Shown piece by piece: positions 29,929 through 38,189 of a stretch of 64,000 nt of DNA. Made by a program: the position numbers and the translations under genes. Below the pieces are notes generated by a model. The model saw only the letters and a program-made list of their open reading frames with translations, was not told the origin of the DNA and did not search any database. Within the stretch, counting starts at the first letter, position 1, and every line of letters begins with the position of its first letter. This DNA comes from Halapricum desulfuricans (lineage in GTDB: Archaea > Halobacteriota > Halobacteria > Halobacteriales > Haloarculaceae), in NCBI RefSeq assembly GCF_017094525.1, contig NZ_CP064788.1, forward strand, positions 911,030-975,029. Reading direction: 5' to 3'.

Positions 29929-30096
29929 TTACTCGGCTCGTTTGAGTATCTGTGGTGTGACGACGAGCTCGAGTGCAGCGATGAACAGCAGCATCAGACG
30001 GACTGTCTGATCTTCGACGACCGAAAACGCGATAGCGACGAGTATTGCGGTCGTTGCGAGCGGTATCCCCCAGTAGAAGAGTGGACTTCGAACCAT
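29929..30096 (-). CDS. small two-helix membrane protein
   Basis: A 55-residue protein from ATG 30096, MVRSPLFYWGIPLATTAIL onward, with two transmembrane helices (about 8-25 and 31-48) separated by VVEDQ and a short basic tail. It ends 10 bp before the GIDE-like gene. The degraded HTH regulator remnant next to it recalls the common archaeal pairing of a DUF2178-like membrane protein with an Xre-type repressor; that link is inference. Confidence 0.55.
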   Translation of the reverse strand: MVRSPLFYWGIPLATTAILVAIAFSVVEDQTVRLMLLFIAALELVVTPQILKRAE

Positions 30097-30224
30097 TACG
30101 TCTGGCTGATATTGCCGTCAGATGAAAAACCACTGTGACCAGTTTCTCAGCCAGCAACGGAGCCGCTGTCGTGAGATCTGCCCGCCATAGTCATCGCAAT
30201 GACGCTACGCGCTATCATCACGAA

Positions 30225-30386
30225 CGCCCCCACGAAGCGGTACGGCGACGCTCTCGCGGTCAGCGTGACCCGGCAGACGATCAACGCGATCGCTACGATC
30301 CGTCCCTTGAACTCGCCTTCGCCCTTGCGGAGCACGTCGACTGTGCTATCGAGGATATCTTCGATCCCGCCGACATCGATCCGTAG
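30225..30386 (+). pseudogene. HTH (Xre/YozG-type) regulator remnant
   Basis: One frame gives AVSVTRQTINAI, the recognition helix region of small archaeal Xre-type repressors. The sequence then resumes in another frame as RYDPSLELAFALAEHVDCAI followed by EDIFDPADIDP, the usual end of this family. The frames join near 30294, where loss of about 10 bp between GCGATCG-like repeats would explain the shift. The N-terminal helices are absent or unrecognisable. Confidence 0.65.
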
Positions 30387-30559
30387 GGTCGATCCGCTGT
30401 CGCTTCACGACAGCGTCGGCAGCGACCGTTGCCGAGCCTGCAACTGGTGGTGACGATTTATACTGACTCCGGCCGATTCGTCGGACAGATGCCGCTCAGC
30501 CAGCGTGACCGTATCGACTGCGAGTCCTGCTCTTCGACTGTGCATCCCTCCGATAGAGT

Positions 30560-31894
30560 ATGTCACTGGGCATCGTGAGTGTCACTGTTGGAGCGATCGC
30601 CACCTCTGGGCTCTTCCTAACGCTCGTCCTCTGTATCGACCGCCCACGGCAGGCGCTACAGCGCCTGGACGAGGAGATACTCGACATCGCACCGTATCTC
30701 GCTCTCGTCGGCGTCGTGATGCTGCTGCACCGAATCACACACGGCCTAAGCCTCCGGATATCGGATGCGCTGGGGCTGAACATTACAGATATTATATATG
30801 ATGTCGAAGGATCGTTCGTTGTGTACCTGCAAGCAGTGACGCCGGACGGCCTCGTTCCGGTGTTCTCTGGGCTCTACATGTTCGGTTTCGCATACGTGCT
30901 CGCCACGCCGGTCGTCTTGTACGTGCTGACGTCTGCGACGAGACCAGCCAAGGAGTTGCTCGTCGCCTACGCGTTCAACAACTTGACCTCCTCCCACGAC
31001 TTCAGTCGTGGGATTCCTCCGTGGGTAATCCGGGTTGGATTACCCCGGCTGTGAACTTACGGGTTCGCTGATGCACCTTCGGCCCTCATGCAAGGGTGTG
31101 GCGTGTTGAATCGGTGTATCCGCTCGGTGTTGCCCTCCTTGATGGGAGTGGCACTCACGGGCGTTCAGCACCGTGAGCAGCAGGCCGGGCCATCGGCCCC
31201 ACTCCCCATTGCAGCCATCACGGGGGAGTGCTTGGGGTGACATGCCAACCGCTGCTGGTTGGGCTGCGAAGGTGTGTGAGTGTGAGAGGTGAGACGCACT
31301 CGTAGCCGTCTTGAGCGTGAGCGCGTTCCCCGCAGCAGCATGTCGCATGTCTACCAGATTTTATAACAATGAATAAATTAAATCTTGGGATTACGGACAG
31401 TCTGTACTGTGTGGTTTGTGGCATGGCATGTCGGCTTCATCCCACGGCTAAAGCCGGTGGGCTTTCGCCTCGTTACCGCTGTAATCGGGGCACTGCTGTA
31501 CACCCTGTTTATCGCATACGGGCCACGGATCCGGCTCAGCGGTCGCGTTGACGGGCTGTTGTACGACTGGTTCCCACAAACACAGCAACTGACCGGCGCG
31601 GTTTCGGCGAACACTAACGTCTTCCCGTCTCTGCACACGTCGCTGTCGGTCGTCGTATTGCTTTTCGCGTGGCGGCGGAGACACGTTCAACCGCGATGGT
31701 TCGGTATCGCTTTCGTCGTGACCACTGGCATCGTCACGTCGACGATGGTACTCGACATTCACTGGCTCACGGACGTCGTGGCCGGCGTCGCGCTGGCCTA
31801 CGGAAGCGTCGTTGCAGCCAGTCGGACTGTGCCAGTCGTCGACATGTTGTGGGAGCAGACAGTCGCCGAACGGTTGCCGTCCTTGACGACGTAA
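30560..31894 (+). pseudogene. PAP2-family phosphatase gene split by an insertion
   Basis: The 5' part (30560 to about 30985) encodes membrane helices from MSLGIVSVTVGAIA to LLVAYAFNNL. The 3' part (from 31475) resumes in the same frame with TAVIGALLYTLFIAYGPR and holds the phosphatase motifs NVFPSLHTS and HWLTDVVAG, ending at TAA 31894. The join L-T across the 489-bp insert restores a normal PAP2 protein of about 280 residues. Inside the insert an in-frame stop ends the N-terminal part. Related haloarchaeal enzymes act on lipid phosphates at the membrane. Confidence 0.85.
30986..31474 (-). mobile_element. non-autonomous IS200/IS605-type element
   Basis: A 489-bp insert within the PAP2 gene. 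The left edge has the hairpin CCCACGACTTCAGTCGTGGG, and the right edge has CCCACGGCTAAAGCCGGTGGG-like inverted sequence plus GGGCTTTCGCC. These are typical subterminal hairpins of haloarchaeal IS200/IS605 elements, here oriented on the minus strand. No intact TnpA or TnpB is present; a start-like MKPTCHATN near the right end is soon frameshifted. No target duplication is expected for this single-strand mechanism, and none is seen. The structured GC-rich interior might retain the omega-RNA region. Confidence 0.7.
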
Positions 31895-31976
31895 CGAACT
31901 CGGCAAGCGTGGCGAGCGGTACCGTCTTATCCTCGTCGGTGCTGATCGTGAACCGCACGTCGATTGTGACGTGCAT
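31890..31976 (-). pseudogene. 5' fragment of an ISH6-like transposase
   Basis: From ATG 31976 the minus strand reads MHVTIDVRFTISTDEDKT and then VPLATLAEFVT, which resembles the N-terminus of ISH6-type transposases as I remember them. The frame then runs directly into the 3' end of the PAP2 gene, so only about 29 codons remain. Identification rests on memory of the family and a short match. Confidence 0.4.
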
Positions 31977-32152
31977 GTGACATCTCGTGGGTGGACACCG
32001 GAAGCGTCCCGTTCCTCGCGGGAACCAGTTACAATAATACGGATCACGCTCTCGACCGGACGTTGAAACGCAACCGCTGACGAAGCCGCTGAATCTCGCC
32101 CAGTCCTCGACTCGGTATCGAACTGGTGTTCTCAGAGTCCAAGAATCCTTAC

Positions 32153-32162
32153 CTATTTTTAA
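32153..32162 (+). promoter_or_regulatory. TATA box of the hydrogenase operon
   Basis: CTATTTTTAA is centred about 30 nt before ATG 32188, giving a leaderless or nearly leaderless mRNA. No obvious regulator palindrome flanks it. Confidence 0.6.
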
Positions 32163-32187
32163 TGTCTTTTGTGGCTCTTTTCTCAGT

Positions 32188-33369
32188 ATGGCTATACGAA
32201 GCAGTGACAGCGGCCAGACCAGGCGAAATTTCTTGAAGCTCGCTGGCACGATGTCGGCTGGAGCGGTCGTGTCTCGCCACACGGGCGAGATCGCGCAGGC
32301 GCTTCAGCAGGCGACAGACGGGCCGATCGAGGTCGCCTGGCTACAGGGCCAGAGCTGTTCGGGGTGTACGATATCGCTCTTGCAGGGACAGTACCCGACC
32401 CTCGAGGAGACCTTGAGCGAGTTCCGGATGGAGTTGACCTTCCACCCCACGCTTATGGCGGAACACGGCGAGGCCGCCATCGAGTCGATGAGCAAGTCGC
32501 CGGACGTACTCGTCCTCGAGGGGTCGGTACCGACCGAGATTCCGTCCGCCGCGACGGTCGCCGAGAAGCCGATCTACGATTGGGTCACGGAGCTGGCCCC
32601 CGAGGCCGAGTACGTGATCGGCGTGGGCAACTGCGCGGCTTTCGGCGGCTGGCCGGCGGCCGAGAACAAAAGAGGACTCCACGAACTCGGCGAGAACGTC
32701 ACGGGAGCGAAGGGACTCCAGTTCGAGCAACGTTCCCAGCCCGGTGTGCTCGGGCCGGATTTCAAGGCCGGGTCGGGGCATCCAGTGATCAATCTCGGGG
32801 GCTGCCCCCCACACCCCGACTACGTCCTGTTGACGATCGCGACCGTTCTCAACGGCCACGAGCCGGATCTCGACCGGTATCAGCGACCGAAGCCGTTCTA
32901 CGAACCGCTCGTCCACGACAACTGCAAGTGGCGGGGATACTTCGATCGCGGCGAGTTCGCGGACAAGCCCGGCGAGGAAGGGTGTCTGTACAAGGTGGGC
33001 TGTGCCGGACCCTACACGAACTGTGACGACCAGACCCGGCTGTGGAACGACGGGACGAGCGTCTGTCTCAACGTGGGCGCGCCGTGTATCGGCTGTATGG
33101 AACCCGGGTTCTGGGATCGCTTCCAGCCGCTGGACAAGGAGGTCGAACAGCAGAATATCTTCGGTGTCGACGTCGAGACGGCCGGTCTGGCCGCGGTCGG
33201 CGCCGGCGTCGTCGGGATCGGCGCGCACGCCGCCCGGAAGGCAATGGGATACGGGACGTCCGAGCAGGACGGCGACGGAGACCAATCAGAAAGTGCCGTC
33301 GAGGAACGCACGGCATCGGACGCCGATCAGCAGTCAGACACCGAAACGGGAGCCGACAAACCGGAGTGA
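32188..33369 (+). CDS. [NiFe] hydrogenase small subunit, Tat-exported
   Basis: Carries the FeS relay that moves electrons from the NiFe site to cytochrome b. The Tat signal has TRRNFLKLAG at residues 11-20. The proximal cluster ligands are in QSCSGC (Cys57, Cys60), GNCAAFGG and GGCPPHPD. The distal and medial cluster residues are in HDNCKWRGYFD, EGCLYKVGCAGPYTNC and NVGAPCIGCMEPGFWD. A C-terminal hydrophobic helix (AGLAAVGAGVVGIGAHAA) anchors it in the membrane, followed by an acidic tail longer than in bacterial HyaA. The layout is that of membrane-bound group 1 uptake hydrogenases, with the active site outside the cell. First gene of the operon; the large subunit begins 6 bp after the stop. 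Confidence 0.93.
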   Translation: MAIRSSDSGQTRRNFLKLAGTMSAGAVVSRHTGEIAQALQQATDGPIEVAWLQGQSCSGCTISLLQGQYPTLEETLSEFRMELTFHPTLMAEHGEAAIESMSKSPDVLVLEGSVPTEIPSAATVAEKPIYDWVTELAPEAEYVIGVGNCAAFGGWPAAENKRGLHELGENVTGAKGLQFEQRSQPGVLGPDFKAGSGHPVINLGGCPPHPDYVLLTIATVLNGHEPDLDRYQRPKPFYEPLVHDNCKWRGYFDRGEFADKPGEEGCLYKVGCAGPYTNCDDQTRLWNDGTSVCLNVGAPCIGCMEPGFWDRFQPLDKEVEQQNIFGVDVETAGLAAVGAGVVGIGAHAARKAMGYGTSEQDGDGDQSESAVEERTASDADQQSDTETGADKPE

Positions 33370-33375
33370 TCGACA

Positions 33376-34911
33376 ATGGTAGAAGTGAAAATCGACCCGA
33401 CGACACGCATCGAAGGCCACCACGGAATGGAGCTGGAAGTAGAGGACGGCCAGATTACGGAGGCCAGAAGCACGATGAAGATGTTCCGGGGAGCCGAGAT
33501 CATCACCGTCGGCAGATCGCCCCGGGACGCGGCACAGCTCACCGGGAAAGTCTGTGGCGTCTGTTTCATCTGTCACCGGATCGGTTCCTCGCGGGCGACC
33601 GAAGACGCGGCGATCAACGCCGGTGCCTTCGACGGGATCCCGGAGCACGCCAAGATCCTCCGGGACGCGGTCGAGGGCATCTTCTTCCTGTGGAACCACG
33701 CGATCCACCTGTTCGCGCTGGTCGGCCCCGACTACAGCGATGCAGTCGCCGACACGGGCTTCGAGCGGCTCGACCCGCTCGAAGGCGAGGGGTATCAGGG
33801 AGCGCTGGAAAACCAGCGAAAACTCATGCAGGCGCTGGCGGAGTTCGGCGGGCGCGCTCCCCACCCGCTCGCGTTCGTCCCCGGCGGGGTCGCGACGAAC
33901 CCGGACGTCTCGACGGTACAGACTGTCAAATCCCGTCTCAGGGAGGTCAGCAACTGGCTCGGACCGACCGATGCGGTTCCAGAAGTGCTCGAGAACGTCC
34001 AGAACGGGGAGTTCGATCCCGAGCTGGGGGAAGGGCTCCACGACGTCGTTTCGATTCTCGTGGCCGCCGCCAGAGAGGGGGCCGCCGACCTCGGTTCGGG
34101 ACCGAACCGCTACTACAGCAACGGGCTGTTCAGGGAGCCCGAGTCCGACGAACGGATCTTCAAGCGCGGCGTCTATCGGGACGGATCAGCCGAACTGATG
34201 ACGAAAGACGAGATCGTCGAGGCCATCTCCGAACACACGGAGTACTCCTACTACACGGACGACTCGGGCGGGCCGCCGACCGAGGCGAAACCGCCGGATC
34301 CGGACCCCAACAAAGAGGGGGCCTACTCCTGGGGGAAAGCGCCGAGGTTCGAAGGCCAGACGATGGAGGTCGGACCGCTGGCCAGACTCACGATCTCTGG
34401 GTACGATCCGTTCGACCTCCGGGCGAACCTGGGCGGAGGCTCCGACGAGAGCAACACGCTCAACCGCCTCATCGCCCGCGCACAGGAGGTGCTGATCGTC
34501 CGTGACCGAGTGCTGGATCTGCTGGACGCGTTCGACCCGAGCGAGCCACTGATGGCCGACTTCCCCGACGATTACACCGGCAAGGGCGTCGGTCTCTGGG
34601 AGCCATCCCGGGGAACGCTCTCGCATTACGTTGACGTCGAGAACGGGGAGATCGAACGGTATCAGATCATCACGCCGACGCTGTGGAACATCGGGCCGCG
34701 AGACGGCGAGGGCAACCCGTCGATCATCGAGGGGGCCATCGTCGGCGACGAGGTCGCGGACATCGAGAACCCGATCAACGTGATGCGGACGGTCCGCTCG
34801 TTCGATCCGTGTCTGGCCTGCTCGGTCCACGTCGATAGCCCGGAGGGATCGTACGAAACCGAACTCAAGCCGGCGTCGCCGGGAGGGATGACCGATGTCG
34901 GGGACGACTGA
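33376..34911 (+). CDS. [NiFe] hydrogenase large subunit
   Basis: Binds the NiFe(CN)2CO centre that splits or makes H2. The 511-residue protein has the N-terminal motif VCGVCFICH (Cys60, Cys63, His67; an extra Cys66) and the C-terminal motif DPCLACSVH (Cys479, Cys482, His485). The 26 residues after His485 should be removed by the maturation protease encoded two genes on. It has no signal peptide and would be exported bound to the small subunit. RIEGHHG near residue 11 is the usual N-terminal signature. Its end overlaps the cytochrome b start by 17 bp. Confidence 0.93.
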   Translation: MVEVKIDPTTRIEGHHGMELEVEDGQITEARSTMKMFRGAEIITVGRSPRDAAQLTGKVCGVCFICHRIGSSRATEDAAINAGAFDGIPEHAKILRDAVEGIFFLWNHAIHLFALVGPDYSDAVADTGFERLDPLEGEGYQGALENQRKLMQALAEFGGRAPHPLAFVPGGVATNPDVSTVQTVKSRLREVSNWLGPTDAVPEVLENVQNGEFDPELGEGLHDVVSILVAAAREGAADLGSGPNRYYSNGLFREPESDERIFKRGVYRDGSAELMTKDEIVEAISEHTEYSYYTDDSGGPPTEAKPPDPDPNKEGAYSWGKAPRFEGQTMEVGPLARLTISGYDPFDLRANLGGGSDESNTLNRLIARAQEVLIVRDRVLDLLDAFDPSEPLMADFPDDYTGKGVGLWEPSRGTLSHYVDVENGEIERYQIITPTLWNIGPRDGEGNPSIIEGAIVGDEVADIENPINVMRTVRSFDPCLACSVHVDSPEGSYETELKPASPGGMTDVGDD

Positions 34912-35854
34912 CGACGCGAACGAGACGCCCGCCAGCGACGGGACGGGCGTGCTCGCACGGGCCCGGCGACTCGTCAGGCTGGCCCGTGCGGATCTCAAGG
35001 AGACCGACGACAGGGTCGCACAGCTTGAGACGGCCGAACGGCGCTCGGTCGAACGGCACTCGCTGGGCAACCGGATCAGCCACTGGGTGCAGGCGATCCT
35101 GTTTTTCCTGTTGCTGTGGACCGGCTTCGCCATCTGGACGGGTAACTACGTCCTGCTCGAATCCGGGATCTGGGGGGGCTACTACGTCGCCTTCGGGATT
35201 CACATGTGGACGGGCATCCTGATCGCCGCGATCACGTTCGTGGTCTTTCCCTATTACTACGTCTTCGTCGACAAGCACCACCAGTTGCTCGAACTGGCTG
35301 ACATTCAGGTCGGAACCGCCATCGCCGAGGCGTTCGTCGGCCTGCGGAAGTACCTCCCCTACTACCACGACGCGCGGCGCGCCTACGACGAGGAAGAGGG
35401 TGACTGGATCGCACACCATCCGATGCAGAAGACGTTCTTCTGGTGGATCGCCATCTTCATCGGCATCCTCGCGCTGACTGGCTTCGGCATGTATCGGGAG
35501 ATGACGACCGAGTCGACCTGGTGGATCGACGCGCTCGGGTTCATGGCCGGCTGGCTGGCGCTGGAGACGCTCAAGCAGATCCACCTGCTGTTGGCCTTTA
35601 TCACCGCAGTGATGGTCATGTTCCACATCTACTTCGCGGTCCTGCCGAGCAACTGGGACGTGCTCAGATCGATGGTCTTCGGTGACGTGAACGCCTTTAT
35701 CGTTCACAGCGGCCGCGAAGAAGCGGGCAGTGAGGAGCCGTCGTCCGAGGGCGGACCGACGCCGACGGCCGCCGACGGGGGACAGTCCCGGAGCACGGAA
35801 GAGGACGAAACGAGCGACGACGCGGCACGCGGTGGTGAACGGACCGATGAGTGA
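34895..35854 (+). CDS. hydrogenase cytochrome b subunit
   Basis: A 319-residue membrane protein of the cytochrome b561/HyaC type that passes electrons from the small subunit to the quinone pool. Four transmembrane helices lie between about residues 60 and 255. Candidate b-haem histidines are in NRISHWVQAILFF, AFGIHMWTG, ETLKQIHLLLAF and VMFHIYFAVLP. The N- and C-termini are acidic and low complexity. The start lies inside the large-subunit gene, and the end overlaps the protease gene by 8 bp, so expression is tightly coupled. Confidence 0.88.
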   Translation: MSGTTDDANETPASDGTGVLARARRLVRLARADLKETDDRVAQLETAERRSVERHSLGNRISHWVQAILFFLLLWTGFAIWTGNYVLLESGIWGGYYVAFGIHMWTGILIAAITFVVFPYYYVFVDKHHQLLELADIQVGTAIAEAFVGLRKYLPYYHDARRAYDEEEGDWIAHHPMQKTFFWWIAIFIGILALTGFGMYREMTTESTWWIDALGFMAGWLALETLKQIHLLLAFITAVMVMFHIYFAVLPSNWDVLRSMVFGDVNAFIVHSGREEAGSEEPSSEGGPTPTAADGGQSRSTEEDETSDDAARGGERTDE

Positions 35855-36329
35855 GAGGTCACACGTCGCCGTCGTCGGCGTCGGCAATCCGATCATGGGG
35901 GACGACGGCGTCGGCGAGCGCGTCGTCGAGGCGTTTCGTGACGAGGATGGCGTCGTGGCGACTCACGCCGGTACCACGGCGTTTTTCGCGCTGGAGGCGA
36001 TGAGCGGGGCCGACTACGCGGTCATCGTCGATGCGGTCGCGGTCGAGGGTGCGGATCCCGGAGCGATCCACCGATACCGGTATAACGAGGGGTCGTTTGA
36101 CGGTTCACCGCCCGAAGTGCTGATGCACGACTTCTCCTTCTCGGAGGCGTTACAGGCGGGGCAAGACCCCTACGACCTTCCGGACGAGATGCTCGTGATC
36201 GGCGTCCAGCCAGCCGACACTGGGCCGGGAACGGAGTTGAGCGACGCCGTGGCCGAGCGCGTTCCCGACGTGATCGAGATCGTCCGCGAAACGATCGCGG
36301 TGCGTACCCGAACGGAGGTCGAACGGTGA
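35847..36329 (+). CDS. hydrogenase maturation protease (HyaD/HycI-type)
   Basis: A 160-residue endopeptidase that trims the C-terminus of the large subunit after nickel insertion. VVGVGNPIMGDDGVG carries the first nickel-sensing acid. YAVIVDAVAVEG holds the second, and MHDFSFSEAL supplies the histidine. I start at MSERSHVAVVG (35847), which overlaps the cytochrome b gene; the longer frame is not coding. It is coupled through GTGA to the next small gene. Its presence directly in the operon supports a functional hydrogenase. Confidence 0.9.
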   Translation: MSERSHVAVVGVGNPIMGDDGVGERVVEAFRDEDGVVATHAGTTAFFALEAMSGADYAVIVDAVAVEGADPGAIHRYRYNEGSFDGSPPEVLMHDFSFSEALQAGQDPYDLPDEMLVIGVQPADTGPGTELSDAVAERVPDVIEIVRETIAVRTRTEVER

Positions 36330-36490
36330 ACACCCGCTGGTACTGCACTGATTGCGAGACCGAGATCGATCGCGAGGAGATCGAAGCCCACGAGTCGGAG
36401 GGCCATCACGTCCGGGGAGTTCTCAGACCCGAACGCCTGCTCTCGAACGACCCCTGGACGTTCGGAGATGAGGCCGGCGGCGAACGGTAA
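36326..36490 (+). CDS. 54-residue zinc-finger protein in the hydrogenase operon
   Basis: Begins with GTG 36326, overlapping the protease stop as GTGA, and ends at TAA 36490. The first 28 residues hold Cys7, Cys10, His22, His27 and His28, a C2H2-like zinc or nickel site. The rest is charged, ending LLSNDPWTFGDEAGGER. The overlap shows it belongs to the operon. It could be a small metallochaperone or an assembly factor; no named family is recognised. Too short to be found by length-limited gene callers. Confidence 0.75.
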   Translation: MNTRWYCTDCETEIDREEIEAHESEGHHVRGVLRPERLLSNDPWTFGDEAGGER

Positions 36491-36586
36491 TCGAGGTCGG
36501 CGAGAACGGGAGCGACGGTTTGCGTTCTTCCTGCCGCCCGGTGACGATCCCCCAGTATTATTATACGTGATCGTATACCGACCAGC

Positions 36587-36823
36587 ATGGCAGAATTCAG
36601 CGACGCACAACTGTTCGAGTCCGACGAGTACAGCCGCGAGCGATCGATCGTTTTCGCGATCGTCCTCGCGACGGCGTTTCTGGCCGTCGTCGCGGGCGTC
36701 GCGACGATCATGGCCGAAGCCAATCTGGCCGTTGCGATCGGGCTGCTCGCAGTCGGTGTCGTGCTGCTCGCCGTCGCGGGGGGGATCGGGATCGGGGAAC
36801 TCGACGCGTATCTCTTCGAGTGA
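36587..36823 (+). CDS. small two-helix membrane protein
   Basis: A 78-residue protein with two hydrophobic helices (about 22-43 and 48-68) and an acidic N-terminus (MAEFSDAQLFESDEYSRER). It lies 96 bp after the zinc-finger gene with its own AT-rich upstream patch (TATTATTATACG near 36555-36566), so it may be transcribed separately. It abuts the hemL stop codon convergently. Unknown function. Confidence 0.65.
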   Translation: MAEFSDAQLFESDEYSRERSIVFAIVLATAFLAVVAGVATIMAEANLAVAIGLLAVGVVLLAVAGGIGIGELDAYLFE

Positions 36824-38158
36824 TCACAGCACGCGCTTGTAGGCCTCGAGCGCCTGCTCGACGTCCTCGTCGGTGTGGGCGGCAGAGACGAACTGCGATT
36901 CGAACTGATTGGGGGTGAGGAAGACCCCCTCCTCTTTCATCGCGGGCCAGAAGAGGCGCTCCCAGCGTTCGGTCTCGGCACGGTCGACGTCCGCGCCGTT
37001 CTTCGGGCAGAACTCGTAGCGCGGACAGGTCGGGTCCTGAGTACACCCGCCCTCACAGTGACCCTTGCCGAACTCGCCGTCGCGAGTGAAGATCACCTTG
37101 AACATCGAGTCGGTCCCGACGACAGTGTAGGCGGGGGCCTGATCCTCGAGGATGTCGGCGATCCCGGAGCGCAATCGCTCGCCCAGAGCGTTGACGTGGT
37201 CGTAGACGTCGTTTTCGGCGACGTACCGGAGCGTCTCGAGACCGGCAGCCATCGTCACGGGGTGACCGGAGAAAGTGCCCGACTGGAAGACGTCTCCGGC
37301 GGGCGTGAAGTGCTCGACGATTTCGCTTTTCCCGCCGATCGCGCCGACCGGGAAGCCGCCGCCGACGATCTTACCGAACGTCGTGAGATCAGGGTCGACT
37401 CCGAACTTTCCCTGGGCGCACTGCAGGCCGCCAACGCGAAAGCCCGTGATGACTTCGTCGAATATCAGGAGTGCGCCGTACTGGTCGGTCAGGTCCCGGA
37501 GCGTCTCGTGGTACCCCTCGATGGGATGGACGATGCCGTGATTGCCCAGTATCGGTTCGGTGAGCACCGCAGCGATATCGTCGCCGTGCTCCTCGAAAAC
37601 CTCGTGGACGGCGGTTTTGTCGTTGAACGGAACAGTGAGCGTGTGTTCGGCGAAGCTCTCGGGAATGCCCGGGCTGGAGGGGGCGGTGTGCTCGCGTTCG
37701 CCCTCGACCAGTGTCGATTCCTGCGCGCCGTGGTAGCTGCCCTCCATGATGACGATTTTGTCACGGCCGGTGTAGCCGCGGGCGAGACGGACGGCGGAGA
37801 CGGTCGCTTCGGTACCGCTGTTGACGAACCGGACCATCTCGACGCCGGGGACGTGTCGGGTGACGAACTCCGCGAGTTCGACCTCGACTTCGGTGGGCGC
37901 GCCGTACATCGGCCCTTCGCTGGCGCGTTGCTGGACGGCGGCCCGGACGGTTTCGGGCAGGTCGTGGCCCAGCAGGAGGGGGCCGTACCCCATCACGAAG
38001 TCGATGTAGCGGTTGCCGTCGGCGTCGATCACGTGGCCGCCGTCGCCCTTCTGGACGAAAAACGGATACGGGCGGATCGCCCGGACCGAGGAGTTGACTC
38101 CGCCGGGCATGACCGACAGCGCACGGTCGTACAGATCACGCGACTCGTCGTGGTTCAT
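36824..38158 (-). CDS. hemL: glutamate-1-semialdehyde 2,1-aminomutase
   Basis: PLP enzyme of the C5 pathway that makes 5-aminolevulinate for haem and cobalamin. The 444-residue protein has [38 protein letters not shown] and the PLP lysine in [18 protein letters not shown] cluster C-x3-C-x5-C-x5-C near residues 360-380 ([12 protein letters not shown] then PRYEFC) is an insertion relative to bacterial HemL and resembles a metal site; I recall similar insertions in other haloarchaeal HemL. The promoter must lie in the 60-bp repeats upstream, whose minus strand has GATAAAACC boxes. Confidence 0.95.
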   Translation of the reverse strand: MNHDESRDLYDRALSVMPGGVNSSVRAIRPYPFFVQKGDGGHVIDADGNRYIDFVMGYGPLLLGHDLPETVRAAVQQRASEGPMYGAPTEVEVELAEFVTRHVPGVEMVRFVNSGTEATVSAVRLARGYTGRDKIVIMEGSYHGAQESTLVEGEREHTAPSSPGIPESFAEHTLTVPFNDKTAVHEVFEEHGDDIAAVLTEPILGNHGIVHPIEGYHETLRDLTDQYGALLIFDEVITGFRVGGLQCAQGKFGVDPDLTTFGKIVGGGFPVGAIGGKSEIVEHFTPAGDVFQSGTFSGHPVTMAAGLETLRYVAENDVYDHVNALGERLRSGIADILEDQAPAYTVVGTDSMFKVIFTRDGEFGKGHCEGGCTQDPTCPRYEFCPKNGADVDRAETERWERLFWPAMKEEGVFLTPNQFESQFVSAAHTDEDVEQALEAYKRVL

Positions 38159-38189
38159 GGTGTGCGTTTCGAACCAGAGTGGAAAGAAG

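Noticed and set aside
30489..30578. 29-codon frame with CESC and CHW motifs
   Set aside because: Short, overlaps the PAP2 start, and no neighbour or family supports it.
31767..32282. 171-codon minus-strand frame over the PAP2 end and hydrogenase start
   Set aside because: Only about 29 codons resemble a transposase N-terminus; the remainder is antisense or runs into flanking DNA.
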